64,000 nt of DNA from an uncultured Subdoligranulum sp. (GCA_902496185.1 CABUZX010000002.1:1-64000), one strand, 5' to 3'. Positions 42,255-52,491 are shown, counted from the first letter of the stretch. The notes: a model not told the origin generated them from the sequence alone. Program-made: numbers and translations.

Positions 42255-43976
42255 ATGGAAAAAAGTTATACTCCTATTTCTTTGTGGAAAGATTTTAATC
42301 CCGAAGAGCATCCTTTGGATGCAAGCTTGTTTCGGCAGGAAACTGTCGACGGATTTTGTGTGCAGACTTTTACCTTTTGCGGTGACAAAATCGACAAGCA
42401 AAGCACGAGAGTTTTGGCAAAAGTAGCTTTTAAAGCAGGCAAAAAAAATCTACCGGTAATGGTTGTCGTAAACCCGTTTGAACGTATAAACGTTGAAGTT
42501 TTGTGCGGTTGGGCAAAACTCGGATATCTTGCTATTGCTATAGATTATTTGGGCGAAAGTGACCAACACGACGGTATGATGACTATTTATCCCAAGTCCT
42601 TGTCTTTTGCAAACTACAATCAGGCAAAAAACAATTTGCGTAGCGTAAACGACGACGCAAAAAAGTGCTGTTGGTATCAATGGACGTTAAACACTCGTAG
42701 AGCTATCGTTTTTGCAAAGAGTTTAGAAAATGCTGATGAAAATAATATAGGTATTTATTCCGTAAGAGGTGGCAATATTATCGTCATACAAACTCTTGCA
42801 ATGGACAAAAACGTCAAGGCGGGCGCCGTTATGTACGGAAATTTGTGGGAAAACGTCGAAAAAATCAATATTGCTGAATTGGGACAGAATTCCAAATCTT
42901 TGAAGGAAAATATTGAAATGATGGAAAACAACGACGAGTGGCTTGCGTCTATTAGTCCTCAAAGTTACTTGTCGTATATTAAACAACCGTTTTTTACCTG
43001 TATCGGTACAAACTCCCAAAATACCGATATGGATAGGACCTACGAGTGTTTGTCAAGAATGGGCAACGACGGGCAGGGTATGGTTCTTTTTGCGCCGAGA
43101 GCAATGGACAGTTTGCTTTCAAAGTATATGAAAAACCTTGAAAAATGGTTTGAAGTTCAGCTTATGTCAGACGAAACGCATTTTGATATGCGCGACGTCA
43201 AAATTAAAATAAACGCTAAATGCGACGACGGCGACGTTAAAATCGTTACGCAGTACGAGTGTCCGCATTTTTCGTCGCTTTACCTTTATTACTGCAGAGA
43301 TAAGCAGAGAATAAACGGTACGCGCAATTGGGTTCAGCAACGAATGGAAAAAAGCGACGACGGTTGGCAGGAAACGACGCTTAAACTTTTTGACGCAGAT
43401 ACGCCTGTTATTGCTTTTTGCAACGTTACTTTCCGTAACGGCGTAACGGTAAGTAGCAATTTGCTCAAGTTTATACCTTCAAAAACTTTTACCGACGTGT
43501 CCTTAAATTTGCAAAGCCGTTCGCCGGTAGTGTATAGCGGAGATCAGGGCGTAGCAGAGTTTACTCCAATGAACCCGACGGGTACGCAAAAAGGTCCTTT
43601 CGTTGATGAAAATCCCGTTTCGCCTGCGGTAGGTCCGTTTGAGATTTACGGATTGTGCGGAACAAAAATGGGCAGTTTCGTCGTGGGCGACGATTGTATG
43701 TTGGTGGGTGCAAGTAGCCTTTTGATGATGGACGTTTGCAGTAAAGAGGCGCAGGATATGACTGTTTACTTCGTGACGGATTGGGGCAAAGACAGCGTTA
43801 CCGCATACAGATACACTTGTCGCTTGGAGGGCGGTACGAATTGGCAAAAAATAATCCTTAATTCCGACGACTTTAAAGACGACGGTAGAGAAAAAGGTCT
43901 TAATTTTGCCGAAGCGAGCGTTATTTGTTTTGAAAGCAAAAACGTGGTTATATTAAACAATATAATTTTTACTTAA
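42255..43976 (+). CDS. Alpha/beta-hydrolase-fold protein with altered nucleophile elbow
   Basis: A 573-residue soluble protein. Residues 55-300 follow the alpha/beta-hydrolase order: VMVVVNPFERINVEVLCGWA, GYLAIAIDYLGESDQ, NTRRAIVFAKSLENADENNI, then GIYSVRGGNIIVIQ where a G-x-S-x-G elbow is expected. Counting from IGxxG, the nucleophile position falls on Arg171, though Ser169 is near. The C-terminal half (300-573) is beta-rich and may bind carbohydrate. It may be a non-catalytic relative of acetyl-xylan/PhoPQ-type hydrolases. No signal peptide. Confidence 0.6.
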   Translation: MEKSYTPISLWKDFNPEEHPLDASLFRQETVDGFCVQTFTFCGDKIDKQSTRVLAKVAFKAGKKNLPVMVVVNPFERINVEVLCGWAKLGYLAIAIDYLGESDQHDGMMTIYPKSLSFANYNQAKNNLRSVNDDAKKCCWYQWTLNTRRAIVFAKSLENADENNIGIYSVRGGNIIVIQTLAMDKNVKAGAVMYGNLWENVEKINIAELGQNSKSLKENIEMMENNDEWLASISPQSYLSYIKQPFFTCIGTNSQNTDMDRTYECLSRMGNDGQGMVLFAPRAMDSLLSKYMKNLEKWFEVQLMSDETHFDMRDVKIKINAKCDDGDVKIVTQYECPHFSSLYLYYCRDKQRINGTRNWVQQRMEKSDDGWQETTLKLFDADTPVIAFCNVTFRNGVTVSSNLLKFIPSKTFTDVSLNLQSRSPVVYSGDQGVAEFTPMNPTGTQKGPFVDENPVSPAVGPFEIYGLCGTKMGSFVVGDDCMLVGASSLLMMDVCSKEAQDMTVYFVTDWGKDSVTAYRYTCRLEGGTNWQKIILNSDDFKDDGREKGLNFAEASVICFESKNVVILNNIIFT

Positions 43977-44057
43977 TACTGATTTTACTCAATGATTTTT
44001 TTGCAAACAAAAAAATATTGCGTTTTGTTAGGATAAACAAAACAAACGGAGTTAACA

Positions 44058-44870
44058 TTGAAAAACAACGAAAAACAAATTAAATCCGAAAATAAAAAGG
44101 CGCTAAATACCGTGTTGTTGTACGTCTTGGTGGTGGTAGTGGCGTTTTTGGCTTTTTTTGCCGTAAAAACGTGGATTATTTCTAACTACAGCGTAAGGCA
44201 AGAAAGCATGGAACCTACCCTTAAGGAAAAGGATGTTGTTTGGGCAAACAAACTCAAAAAGCCCGACTACGGCGATATTGTATTGATTACGGTGCGCCAA
44301 AACGGCGAAGAGGAAATTTTTATCAAGCGCGCCGTAGCTTTTGGCGGGGACCTTATTTGGGTAGAACAAAGCGCGGAAAACAAGGGCGCTTATTATCTTT
44401 GCCGTCAAAAGTTTGGCACTACTGCTGAAGAAAGGCTTGTTAAGGAGCAGTACGACGACGGCATTATTTTGGAGATGATGAACGTTCTTAACCTGCCCGA
44501 ACGCAAAGACGACAACAACCTTAAAGCAATCGGCAAGGAAAACGCTATTCTCGTGCCAGAAAACTCTGTGTATTGCCTTGGAGATAACCGCAATAACAGT
44601 CTTGATAGCGGTGAGTTGGGCGCGTTTAGCCAAGCCGACTTGATTGGCGTAATAGTGGGCAAAGGTATGACTACCTTTTGGATTATTGCAGGCGTTATTG
44701 CTTTGGCGTTGTTTGCCGTGTCCTTTATATCGCTAAAAAAATCTTCCGACAAAAAGGAAGAAACCGAAATTTTAAAAGACTTGTTTACGGAAGAAGACAA
44801 GTTGTATTTGAAACAAGAGCTTTTGGCGGAAGATTCTAATCTAAACGACGAGCAACAAACAAAAGATTGA
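44058..44870 (+). CDS. lepB: Signal peptidase I (Ser-Lys type)
   Basis: A 270-residue type I signal peptidase. An N-terminal membrane helix (about 18-40) is followed by QESMEPTL (catalytic Ser), FIKRAVAFGGD (catalytic Lys) and YCLGDNRNNSLDSGELG (box E). Unusually it has a second helix (about 213-233) and a 40-residue acidic tail. It is the housekeeping enzyme, distinct from the two SipW-type enzymes in this window. TTG start at 44058 with GGAG upstream. Confidence 0.9.
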   Translation: MKNNEKQIKSENKKALNTVLLYVLVVVVAFLAFFAVKTWIISNYSVRQESMEPTLKEKDVVWANKLKKPDYGDIVLITVRQNGEEEIFIKRAVAFGGDLIWVEQSAENKGAYYLCRQKFGTTAEERLVKEQYDDGIILEMMNVLNLPERKDDNNLKAIGKENAILVPENSVYCLGDNRNNSLDSGELGAFSQADLIGVIVGKGMTTFWIIAGVIALALFAVSFISLKKSSDKKEETEILKDLFTEEDKLYLKQELLAEDSNLNDEQQTKD

Positions 44871-44883
44871 CGGGCAACTTAAA

Positions 44884-45996
44884 ATGAAAATAAAAAGCGT
44901 TTCCGTTTTAAATTTCAGAAACCTAACAGAACAGACCGTGCGTTTGGGCGACGGTCTAAACGTTTTTGTCGGTCAAAACGCCCAGGGCAAAACAAATTTA
45001 TTAGAGAGTCTTTATTTGTGTTGCTTGGGCAAAAGTCCGCGCACGGACAAAAACGCGGAAATGATAAATTATAACAAAGATTTTGCGCGCGTTTCGGTAA
45101 ATTTTTTTAGCAGATACGGTGACGCGGATATTAGCGTAGTGCTGTTTGGCAACAAAAAAAAGAGTATTTCCGTCAACAGCGTTCCCGTGTTAAAAACGGG
45201 GGAATTGTTGGGGTATCTCAACGCCGTTTACTTTGGTCCCGACGAGTTAAAGGTGGTAAAGTCTTCGCCCGACAACCGCAGGCGTTTTTTAGACGTGGAT
45301 TTGTCGCAGGCAGACAAAAACTATTTTTATTCATTAGTAAACTACAACAAAATACTTGCGCAACGCAACGCTCTTTTAAAAACTTCTAAAGACGTAGATA
45401 GTCTTTCGGAGATGCTTTTCGTATGGGATACGCAACTTGCGCGTGATTCTGCAAAAATCGTCGCTCGCAGGAGGGCTTTTTGCGATAGGCTTAAGCAAGT
45501 GGCAAAAGAAACGCATTTTCGTTTGTCGGGCGGGAAGGAAACGCTTGAGTTGGCATATACTTCGCAAATAAAGGGTAATACCTTTGAAGACTGCAGGCAG
45601 TACGCTTTCGACTTGTTTCAAAGCAACGTTAAACGTGATTTTGAAATGCGTTACACTACCGTAGGTTGTCAACGTGACGATATTAAATTTGTCGTAAACG
45701 GCGTGGACGTAAGGGATTTTGGCAGTCAGGGACAACAACGTACCGTGGCTCTTGCTCTTAAAATTGCCGAATTGACCGTTTTTAAGGAAATGACGGGAGA
45801 TTACCCCGTGCTTTTGTTGGACGACGTGTTGAGCGAACTTGACGTTTTTAGACAAAAGCAATTGCTTACTTTTGACGAAAATCTTCAAATCGTACTTACC
45901 GCAACGCATTTGGATGAAGAACTTAAAAAGACTTTAAAATACCGTTGTTTTACTATCTCGGCAGGCAAAGTCGTAGCGCAAACGGACAACGGTTGA
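44884..45996 (+). CDS. recF: DNA replication and repair protein RecF
   Basis: A 370-residue SMC-like ATPase: Walker A VGQNAQGKTNLLES (about 29-42), the RecF motif YFGPDELKVVKSSPDNRRRFLD, signature FGSQGQQRTVALALK and Walker B VLLLDDVLSELD. It loads RecA at gaps. It normally lies with dnaN and gyrB; here it follows lepB by 13 bp, away from the origin cluster. Confidence 0.95.
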   Translation: MKIKSVSVLNFRNLTEQTVRLGDGLNVFVGQNAQGKTNLLESLYLCCLGKSPRTDKNAEMINYNKDFARVSVNFFSRYGDADISVVLFGNKKKSISVNSVPVLKTGELLGYLNAVYFGPDELKVVKSSPDNRRRFLDVDLSQADKNYFYSLVNYNKILAQRNALLKTSKDVDSLSEMLFVWDTQLARDSAKIVARRRAFCDRLKQVAKETHFRLSGGKETLELAYTSQIKGNTFEDCRQYAFDLFQSNVKRDFEMRYTTVGCQRDDIKFVVNGVDVRDFGSQGQQRTVALALKIAELTVFKEMTGDYPVLLLDDVLSELDVFRQKQLLTFDENLQIVLTATHLDEELKKTLKYRCFTISAGKVVAQTDNG

Positions 45997-46020
45997 TTAA
46001 TTTACAAAAAGGAAAAAATT

Positions 46021-46485
46021 ATGAACGTAACTTTTTATAAAAACGGCGTTTCGCCCATACATCTCGTTATGAGTATAGTTTTGGCAGTTGCTTGCATTAT
46101 CGTCGGCATAGTTTACGACGGCGATATGGGAGTAAAGGTTGCCATACCCGTTATCGGAATATTGGTGACAGTGGGATGGATGATATATTCTTACAACAAG
46201 CAGGACGTATACAAGCGTATCAAACTGACGGAAGAATACGTTCAAGTTGTTTCTTACTTTAAAATCGGCTACAAAATCAACTTTGACCAAGTGGCAACCG
46301 TTGGCAAAATGGGTTTTTCGCACACAAAGACCAGTTGGGAAAAGTACTTTATTTCTACCGTTTCGCTGACGCGCGGTAAGGAAATAGATATGAGTAATAC
46401 AATCACCTTTGACGTTACGGCAAAGTCAAGACGAGCTATGTCTTATCTTGCCGAAAAATACGGCTGGGAAATAGTAGAAATTTAA
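46021..46485 (+). CDS. Small membrane protein with PH-like domain
   Basis: A 154-residue protein with two helices (about 13-31 and 37-57) followed by a cytoplasmic region (IKLTEEYVQVVSYFKIGYKI, NFDQVATVGKMGFSH) typical of bacterial PH-like membrane proteins. GGAAAAA precedes the ATG. Probably co-transcribed with recF, 24 bp upstream. Confidence 0.6.
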   Translation: MNVTFYKNGVSPIHLVMSIVLAVACIIVGIVYDGDMGVKVAIPVIGILVTVGWMIYSYNKQDVYKRIKLTEEYVQVVSYFKIGYKINFDQVATVGKMGFSHTKTSWEKYFISTVSLTRGKEIDMSNTITFDVTAKSRRAMSYLAEKYGWEIVEI

Positions 46486-46508
46486 TTTATGCGGATATTT
46501 TTTTGATT

Positions 46509-46628
46509 AACAAAAACACGTTAATTTGCTTAAATGCGAAAAGACGTGTTTTTTTGATAGGGGATTTTTAAATTTTTTGATTAAAAAGCCTTGTAATTAT
46601 TGAAAAAAATTTGGTTATGTGTTAATCT
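46509..46628 (+). promoter_or_regulatory. Terminator then hut promoter
   Basis: AAAACACGT/ACGTGTTTTTTT hairpin (46509-46555) ends the recF unit. TTGAAA (46600-46605), 17 bp, TAATCT (46623-46628) is the likely promoter for the histidine genes. No regulator gene is adjacent. Confidence 0.65.
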
Positions 46629-46685
46629 TTATTCGTATGCGGTATTATGCAAATAAGAGTGCTACAAAGCGGAGGAAAAAACAAG

Positions 46686-48212
46686 ATGGAAACAATCGTG
46701 ATTGACGGTAAAAAACTTTCCGTTGAAGATATTATTGCCGTGGCAAATGGGGCGCAAGTGACAGTAGCTCAAAACGTTTACGAATTAATGGCTGTTGCTC
46801 GTTCGTTGGTGGATAGGGCGGTTGAACAAAAACAAGTGATATACGGAATCACTACGGGGTTTGGTAAATTTGCCGAAGTCAGCATCAATCAGGATGATTG
46901 CGGGCAATTACAACAAAATCTTATTATGAGTCACGCTTGCGGGGTGGGCGAGCCTTTTGATCAACAAACGGTTAGAGCAATGATGTGCTTGAGATTAAAC
47001 GCGCTTGCCGTAGGAAACAGCGGTATCAGCAAAGAAACTTTCAACGTTTTGCTAAATATGCTAAATGCAAACGTTATACCTTACGTCCCCAGCAAAGGCA
47101 GTCTTGGAGCAAGCGGAGACCTAGTGCCGTTGGCGCATATGGCGCTTTGTATGATAGGTATGGGCAAGGCTTTTTGGCAGGGCAAATTGATTGACGCCAA
47201 AAAGGCATTAAAATCGGCAAATATAACTCCAGCAAAACTTTCCGCAAAGGAAGGGCTTGCGCTCATAAACGGTACTTGTGGTATGTGCGCGCTGGCGTGT
47301 CAAGTCGTAAGAGACGGCAAAATACTCAACAAAACTGCAGATATTACGGCAAGTCTTACTTTGCAAGCGCTGTACGGAGTAGTAGATGCGTTTGACGAAA
47401 GAATACATATTTTACGCGGACAAACGGGGCAAATAAAAACAGCCCAAAACGTAAGGAATCTGTTAAGCGGTAGTCAAAGCGTAACCCGTCAAGGCGAAGT
47501 TAGAGTTCAGGACGCTTATACGTTGCGTTGTATTCCGCAAATTCACGGTCCGAGCAAGGACGCAATGGAGTACGTTGCCGATATAGTAGGCAAGGAAATA
47601 AACGCCGTTACGGACAATCCGCTTATTTTTGCTCAAACAAATCAAGCTATCTCCGGCGGAAACTTTCACGGGCAGTGCTTGTCTATGGCGATGGATTTTG
47701 CCGGTATTTCGCTGTCGGAGTTGGCAAACGTTGCCGAAAGACGTATAGAAAGATTGGTAAATCCGCAACTGTCTGGCTTGCCTGCGTTTTTGGTCAAAAA
47801 GGGCGGATTAAACAGCGGATATATGATTGTTCAATACGTTGCGGCGTCTTTGGTAAACGAAAACAAGGTTTTGTCGCATCCTGCGTGTGTTGACAGCATT
47901 ACGAGTAGCGCTAATCAGGAAGATCACGTCAGTATGGGGATGACGGCTTGCAGAAAAGCCAAACAAATAGTGACAAACGTCAGCAACGTGCTTGCTATAG
48001 AATTGTTAGTGGCGTGTCAGGCGATAGATTTACGCAAAAACAAAAAACCGCTTTCACCGTCGGGACAAGTTGTTTACGACTTGGTAAGAAGTCACGTTCC
48101 GTTTATGGCAAAGGATCGTTATATTGCTCCCGATATTGAAAAAATAGAAAAGTTGGTAAAAGACGGCAAAATAGTAGAAGTAGCGCAACAACACTGCGAA
48201 AAACTTTATTAA
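46686..48212 (+). CDS. hutH: Histidine ammonia-lyase
   Basis: A 508-residue enzyme that turns L-histidine into urocanate and ammonia. GSLGASGDLVPLAHM holds the Ala-Ser-Gly (142-144) that cyclises to the MIO group. YGITTGFGKFA, SGGNFHGQ and SSANQEDHVSMG are further family motifs. The ATG at 46686 with GGAGG upstream is used rather than the ATG at 46647. First of five genes of the histidine-to-glutamate pathway. Confidence 0.97.
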   Translation: METIVIDGKKLSVEDIIAVANGAQVTVAQNVYELMAVARSLVDRAVEQKQVIYGITTGFGKFAEVSINQDDCGQLQQNLIMSHACGVGEPFDQQTVRAMMCLRLNALAVGNSGISKETFNVLLNMLNANVIPYVPSKGSLGASGDLVPLAHMALCMIGMGKAFWQGKLIDAKKALKSANITPAKLSAKEGLALINGTCGMCALACQVVRDGKILNKTADITASLTLQALYGVVDAFDERIHILRGQTGQIKTAQNVRNLLSGSQSVTRQGEVRVQDAYTLRCIPQIHGPSKDAMEYVADIVGKEINAVTDNPLIFAQTNQAISGGNFHGQCLSMAMDFAGISLSELANVAERRIERLVNPQLSGLPAFLVKKGGLNSGYMIVQYVAASLVNENKVLSHPACVDSITSSANQEDHVSMGMTACRKAKQIVTNVSNVLAIELLVACQAIDLRKNKKPLSPSGQVVYDLVRSHVPFMAKDRYIAPDIEKIEKLVKDGKIVEVAQQHCEKLY

Positions 48213-48233
48213 TACAAAGCACAAGGAGGCAAA

Positions 48234-50276
48234 ATGTTTTCCAATCAGGATATTTTTAATGCTCAAACTATAAAATTGTCTTATCTTCCGCAAAAAAAGA
48301 ATTTTGTAGAGGGAATAAGACGCGCGCCCAAACGTGAGTTTACTCTGACGGAAGAAGAAACTAAGCTTGCGCTTTCAAACGCTTTGCGTTATTGTCCCGA
48401 AGAGTGGCACGAAGAATTAGCGCCCGAATTTTTGGAAGAACTTTATACGAAAGGCAGAATTTACGGATACAGATTTCGTCCAGAGGGTAGGATTTACGGC
48501 AAACCTATTGACGAATATCAGGGCAATTGTATCGAAGGAAAAGCCTTTCAGGTGATGATTGACAACAATCTCGATTTTGAAATTGCACTTTATCCCTATG
48601 AGTTAGTTACCTATGGCGAAACGGGACAGGTTTGTCAAAATTGGATGCAGTACTGCCTTATTAAGGAATATCTTCAACGCTTGACGGATACTCAAACTTT
48701 GGTAGTGATGAGCGGACACCCATTGGGTTTGTTTAAAAGTGACAAACGCGCGCCAAGAGTAATTATTACCAACGCTTTGATGATAGGTATGTTTGACAAT
48801 CAGCAAAATTGGCATCGCGCAATGCAGTTGGGAGTTGCCAATTACGGTCAAATGACTGCAGGCGGATGGATGTATATCGGACCGCAAGGTATTGTGCACG
48901 GTACTTACAATACTATATTAAATGCTGCGAGAATGAAGCTCGGTATTGGGCAAAACGACAATCAATCCGGCGTGTTGTTTGTGAGTAGCGGTCTTGGCGG
49001 TATGAGCGGAGCGCAGGGCAAAGCGGTGGAGATTTTAGGTGGAGTAGGTATTATTGCCGAAGTTGACAAGAGCCGTATTGACACGAGATATTCGCAAGGC
49101 TGGGTGAGTTGCGTTGCCGAAACTCCCAAGCAAGCTTTTGAAATGGCAAATGAATTTAAGCAACAAAAGGTGGGCAAGGCTATAGCTTTTTACGGAAACG
49201 TAGTGGACCTTTTGCAATACGCAATACAAAACGGTATTCATATTGATTTATTGAGTGACCAAACGAGTTGTCACGCTGTGTACGACGGCGGTTATTGTCC
49301 GCAAGGTTTGACCTTTCAAGAGCGTACTGCTTTGCTTGGTAGTAATCCCTACGAGTTTAAAAAGCGTGTAGACGTTACTTTGCGCAGTCATTTTGAAGCA
49401 ATAAAGTCACTTACAAGCAAAGGTACGTACTTTTTTGACTACGGCAACAGCTTTATGAAAGCCGTGTACGACGCAGGCGTGACGGAAATTTGCAAAAACG
49501 GCAAAGACGAGTTAGACGGATTTATATTCCCCAGTTACGTGGAAGATATTTTGGGGCCTGTATGCTTTGACTATGGTTATGGACCTTTCCGTTGGGTATG
49601 TTTGTCCGGCAAAAAGGAAGATTTGCATTTGACCGATATGACGGCGTTGCAAACCATTGACAGAAACAGGCGTTTTCAAGACAACGACAATTACGTTTGG
49701 ATTCAAAACGCGGAAAAAAACAATCTCGTAGTGGGCACGCAAGCGCGCATACTTTATCAAGACGCAATAGGCAGGCGCGATATTGCCCTTGCCTTTAACA
49801 AGCTCGTAAGAGAAGGCAAGTGCGGTCCTATAATGATAGGCAGAGACCACCACGACACGGGCGGTACGGACGCGCCCTTTAGAGAAACAAGCAATATAAA
49901 AGACGGTAGCAATATTATGGCTGATATGGCTACGCAAATTTATGCGGGCAACTCGGCAAGAGGTATGAGTCTTGTTGCGTTACACAACGGCGGAGGTACT
50001 GGTATAGGTAGAGCCGTCAACGGCGGTTTTGGTTTGGTACTTGACGGCACTGCGGAAAAGGACGATATAATCAATATGGCGTTGCCGTGGGACGTAATGG
50101 GCGGTGTTGCCCGTCGCAGTTGGGCAAAAAATCCCAACGCGTTGGAAACGGTAATAGCCTACAACAAAGACTACGGCGCGGAAAATCATCTTACGTTGCC
50201 TTACGTGGCCAACGAAGAAAAAATTAATAAATTGGTGAGCGAAACGTACGCTCAAAAAAAAATAAATAATCGATAA
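48234..50276 (+). CDS. hutU: Urocanate hydratase
   Basis: A 680-residue NAD+-dependent urocanase giving imidazolone propionate. Motifs: YGQMTAGGWMYIGPQGIVHG, VSSGLGGMSGAQGKA (dinucleotide binding), DQTSCHAVYDGGY with the active-site Cys region, and GRDHHDTGGTDAPFRET. It is the long (about 670-680) clostridial form. RBS AAGGAGG; 21 bp after hutH. Confidence 0.96.
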   Translation: MFSNQDIFNAQTIKLSYLPQKKNFVEGIRRAPKREFTLTEEETKLALSNALRYCPEEWHEELAPEFLEELYTKGRIYGYRFRPEGRIYGKPIDEYQGNCIEGKAFQVMIDNNLDFEIALYPYELVTYGETGQVCQNWMQYCLIKEYLQRLTDTQTLVVMSGHPLGLFKSDKRAPRVIITNALMIGMFDNQQNWHRAMQLGVANYGQMTAGGWMYIGPQGIVHGTYNTILNAARMKLGIGQNDNQSGVLFVSSGLGGMSGAQGKAVEILGGVGIIAEVDKSRIDTRYSQGWVSCVAETPKQAFEMANEFKQQKVGKAIAFYGNVVDLLQYAIQNGIHIDLLSDQTSCHAVYDGGYCPQGLTFQERTALLGSNPYEFKKRVDVTLRSHFEAIKSLTSKGTYFFDYGNSFMKAVYDAGVTEICKNGKDELDGFIFPSYVEDILGPVCFDYGYGPFRWVCLSGKKEDLHLTDMTALQTIDRNRRFQDNDNYVWIQNAEKNNLVVGTQARILYQDAIGRRDIALAFNKLVREGKCGPIMIGRDHHDTGGTDAPFRETSNIKDGSNIMADMATQIYAGNSARGMSLVALHNGGGTGIGRAVNGGFGLVLDGTAEKDDIINMALPWDVMGGVARRSWAKNPNALETVIAYNKDYGAENHLTLPYVANEEKINKLVSETYAQKKINNR

Positions 50277-50290
50277 GGACGGATAAAAAT

Positions 50291-51187
50291 ATGGCTTTTG
50301 AAAAACTAATGGAATGCGTGCCAAATTTTAGCGAAGGACGCAACAAGGAAAATATAGAAAAAATCGCCGACTGTTTTAGATGTAAGGATGGCGTCAAATT
50401 GTTGGATTATTCTTCCAACGGCGACCACAACCGTTCGGTGTTTACCGTTGTTGGCGAACCGCAACCCCTTGCAGAAGCGGTACTTTGCGCGGTTGGCGTA
50501 GCAAAAGATCTCATTGATTTGACAAAGCATCAAGGCGAACATCCGCGTATGGGCGCAACGGACGTTGTTCCGTTTATCCCTATCAAAAACGTTACGGAAG
50601 AGGATGCAATAGAGCTTTCAAAATACGTTGGACAACAAATGTGGGAGCGCTTTGGTATCCCTGTGTATTTGTACGAAAAATCCGCTTCTGCTCCAAATAG
50701 ACAAAACCTTGCAGACGTCCGTAGAGGTCAGTTTGAAGGTATGGCGGAAAAAATGACAAAACCAGAGTGGAAGTGCGATTTTGGCGAAACACAACCACAT
50801 CCTACCGCAGGCGTCACGGCAGTTGGTTGCCGTCCGTTTTTGGTGGCGTTTAACGTCAACCTTGACACTTCAGACGTTGCATTGGCGACAAAAATAGCCA
50901 AAAAAGTACGCTTTTTGGGCGGTGGGTTGCGTTTTGTAAAGGCTCTCGGTATTATGCTTGAGGAACGCAACATTGCTCAAGTTTCTATGAACCTTACGGA
51001 TTTTTCAAAGACGCCTATATATACGGCGTTGGAAATGGTGCGTATGGAAGCAAAGCGCTACGGTGTAAACGTTATCGGTACGGAAATAATCGGTCTCGTA
51101 CCACAACAAGCTTTGTTGGATAGCGTTGAATACTATTTGCAGGTAGAAAACTTTAATTATAATCAGGTTTTGGAAAATAATTTGTAA
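50291..51187 (+). CDS. ftcD: Glutamate formimidoyltransferase
   Basis: A 298-residue single-function enzyme (the mammalian protein is fused to the cyclodeaminase). MECVPNFSEGRNKENIEKIA, YSSNGDHNRSVFTVVG, HQGEHPRMGATDVVPFIP and MNLTDFSKTPIYTALEMVR are family motifs. It moves the formimino group from formiminoglutamate to tetrahydrofolate. The deaminase half is the separate gene at 52492. Confidence 0.95.
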   Translation: MAFEKLMECVPNFSEGRNKENIEKIADCFRCKDGVKLLDYSSNGDHNRSVFTVVGEPQPLAEAVLCAVGVAKDLIDLTKHQGEHPRMGATDVVPFIPIKNVTEEDAIELSKYVGQQMWERFGIPVYLYEKSASAPNRQNLADVRRGQFEGMAEKMTKPEWKCDFGETQPHPTAGVTAVGCRPFLVAFNVNLDTSDVALATKIAKKVRFLGGGLRFVKALGIMLEERNIAQVSMNLTDFSKTPIYTALEMVRMEAKRYGVNVIGTEIIGLVPQQALLDSVEYYLQVENFNYNQVLENNL

Positions 51188-51188
51188 T

Positions 51189-52427
51189 ATGAAAAAACTT
51201 TTATTGTACAATATCGGTCAAATTGCAACCTTTAGGGGTAACGCTCCCAAGCACGGCAAACAAATGCAGGAAGTTACCCTTATAAACAACGGTAGTATTT
51301 TGGTCGAAAATGGCAAAATAGCAGGAGTATTTGACCTTCCGCTTTCAAACTGTGACTATGAGGACGCGCAAAAAATTGATTGCCGTGGCAAACTCGTGAC
51401 CGCAGGGTACGTTGACTGTCATACACATCTCGTTTTTGGCGGAAATCGCGCCAAAGAGTTTGAAATGAGGCTTGCAGGCAAATCTTATATGGAAATTATG
51501 CTTGCAGGCGGAGGTATAGTAAATACAGTAACGGCAACTCGCGAAACGTCGTTGGAAGATTTGCTTAAAATTTCAAAGCAACGCGTACAACGGGCGCTTG
51601 CTTACGGTGTGACTACGTTGGAGGCAAAAAGCGGTTACGGATTAGACGAGCAAACGGAGCTTAAGCAGTTGGAAATAGCGCAAAAACTCAATCAACTTAC
51701 TCCCGTAGAGGTTGTGCCTACGTATATGGGCGCTCATGCGACGCCAAAAGGTGCGACTACCGAGCAATACGTTGAGTTTATCACTTCAAAAGCGTTGCCT
51801 GCCGTCAAAAAACAAGGAGTAGCTCGGTTTTGCGACTGTTTTTGCGAAAAAAACGTATTTGACGCACAACAAAGCCGTAAAATTTTGCAAAGAGCTAAAG
51901 AGTTGGGCTTTGAGTTAAAACTTCATACTGACGAAATCGAAAGTATCGGTGGCGTTGGAGTTGCTTGCGGATTGGGGGCTGTGTCTATTGAACATCTTTT
52001 AAAAATCAAGGATGAAGATATAAAAATCCTTGCCGACAGCAATACCGTGGGGGTTGTGTTACCTGCAACGGCTTTTAGTCTCAAAGAGCCTTACGCTCCT
52101 GCGCGCAAAATGATAGACGCAGGTTGCGCCGTGGCGTTGGCAACGGACTTTAATCCGGGCAGTTGTAATACTCAAAGCATACCGTTGATTATTGCTTTGG
52201 CAAATATTTATTGCAAAATGTCTATGGCGGAAACTTTGTGCGCGCTTACTATTAACGGCGCTTGCGCAATAAGTATGGGCGACAAAATCGGTACGATAGA
52301 AGAAGGCAAGCAAGCCGATCTACTGATTCACAACGTAGATAATCTACAAGATTTGTGTTACAACTTTGCCGCCGATACCGTTGACTCGGTAATAAAAGCA
52401 GGCAAAGTGGTTTTGCAAAAAAATTAA
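51189..52427 (+). CDS. hutI: Imidazolonepropionase
   Basis: A 412-residue amidohydrolase making formiminoglutamate. DCHTHLVFGG binds metal, and EAKSGYGLDEQTELKQL, LKLHTDEIES and ALATDFNPGSC give the other metal and catalytic residues. It starts one base after the ftcD stop, so the two are translationally coupled. Confidence 0.96.
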   Translation: MKKLLLYNIGQIATFRGNAPKHGKQMQEVTLINNGSILVENGKIAGVFDLPLSNCDYEDAQKIDCRGKLVTAGYVDCHTHLVFGGNRAKEFEMRLAGKSYMEIMLAGGGIVNTVTATRETSLEDLLKISKQRVQRALAYGVTTLEAKSGYGLDEQTELKQLEIAQKLNQLTPVEVVPTYMGAHATPKGATTEQYVEFITSKALPAVKKQGVARFCDCFCEKNVFDAQQSRKILQRAKELGFELKLHTDEIESIGGVGVACGLGAVSIEHLLKIKDEDIKILADSNTVGVVLPATAFSLKEPYAPARKMIDAGCAVALATDFNPGSCNTQSIPLIIALANIYCKMSMAETLCALTINGACAISMGDKIGTIEEGKQADLLIHNVDNLQDLCYNFAADTVDSVIKAGKVVLQKN

Positions 52428-52491
52428 TAAAAACAAAAACTACAAAATAAAGCAAACTTAATCAAACGGTTTGCCAAATAAAGGAGAAAAT

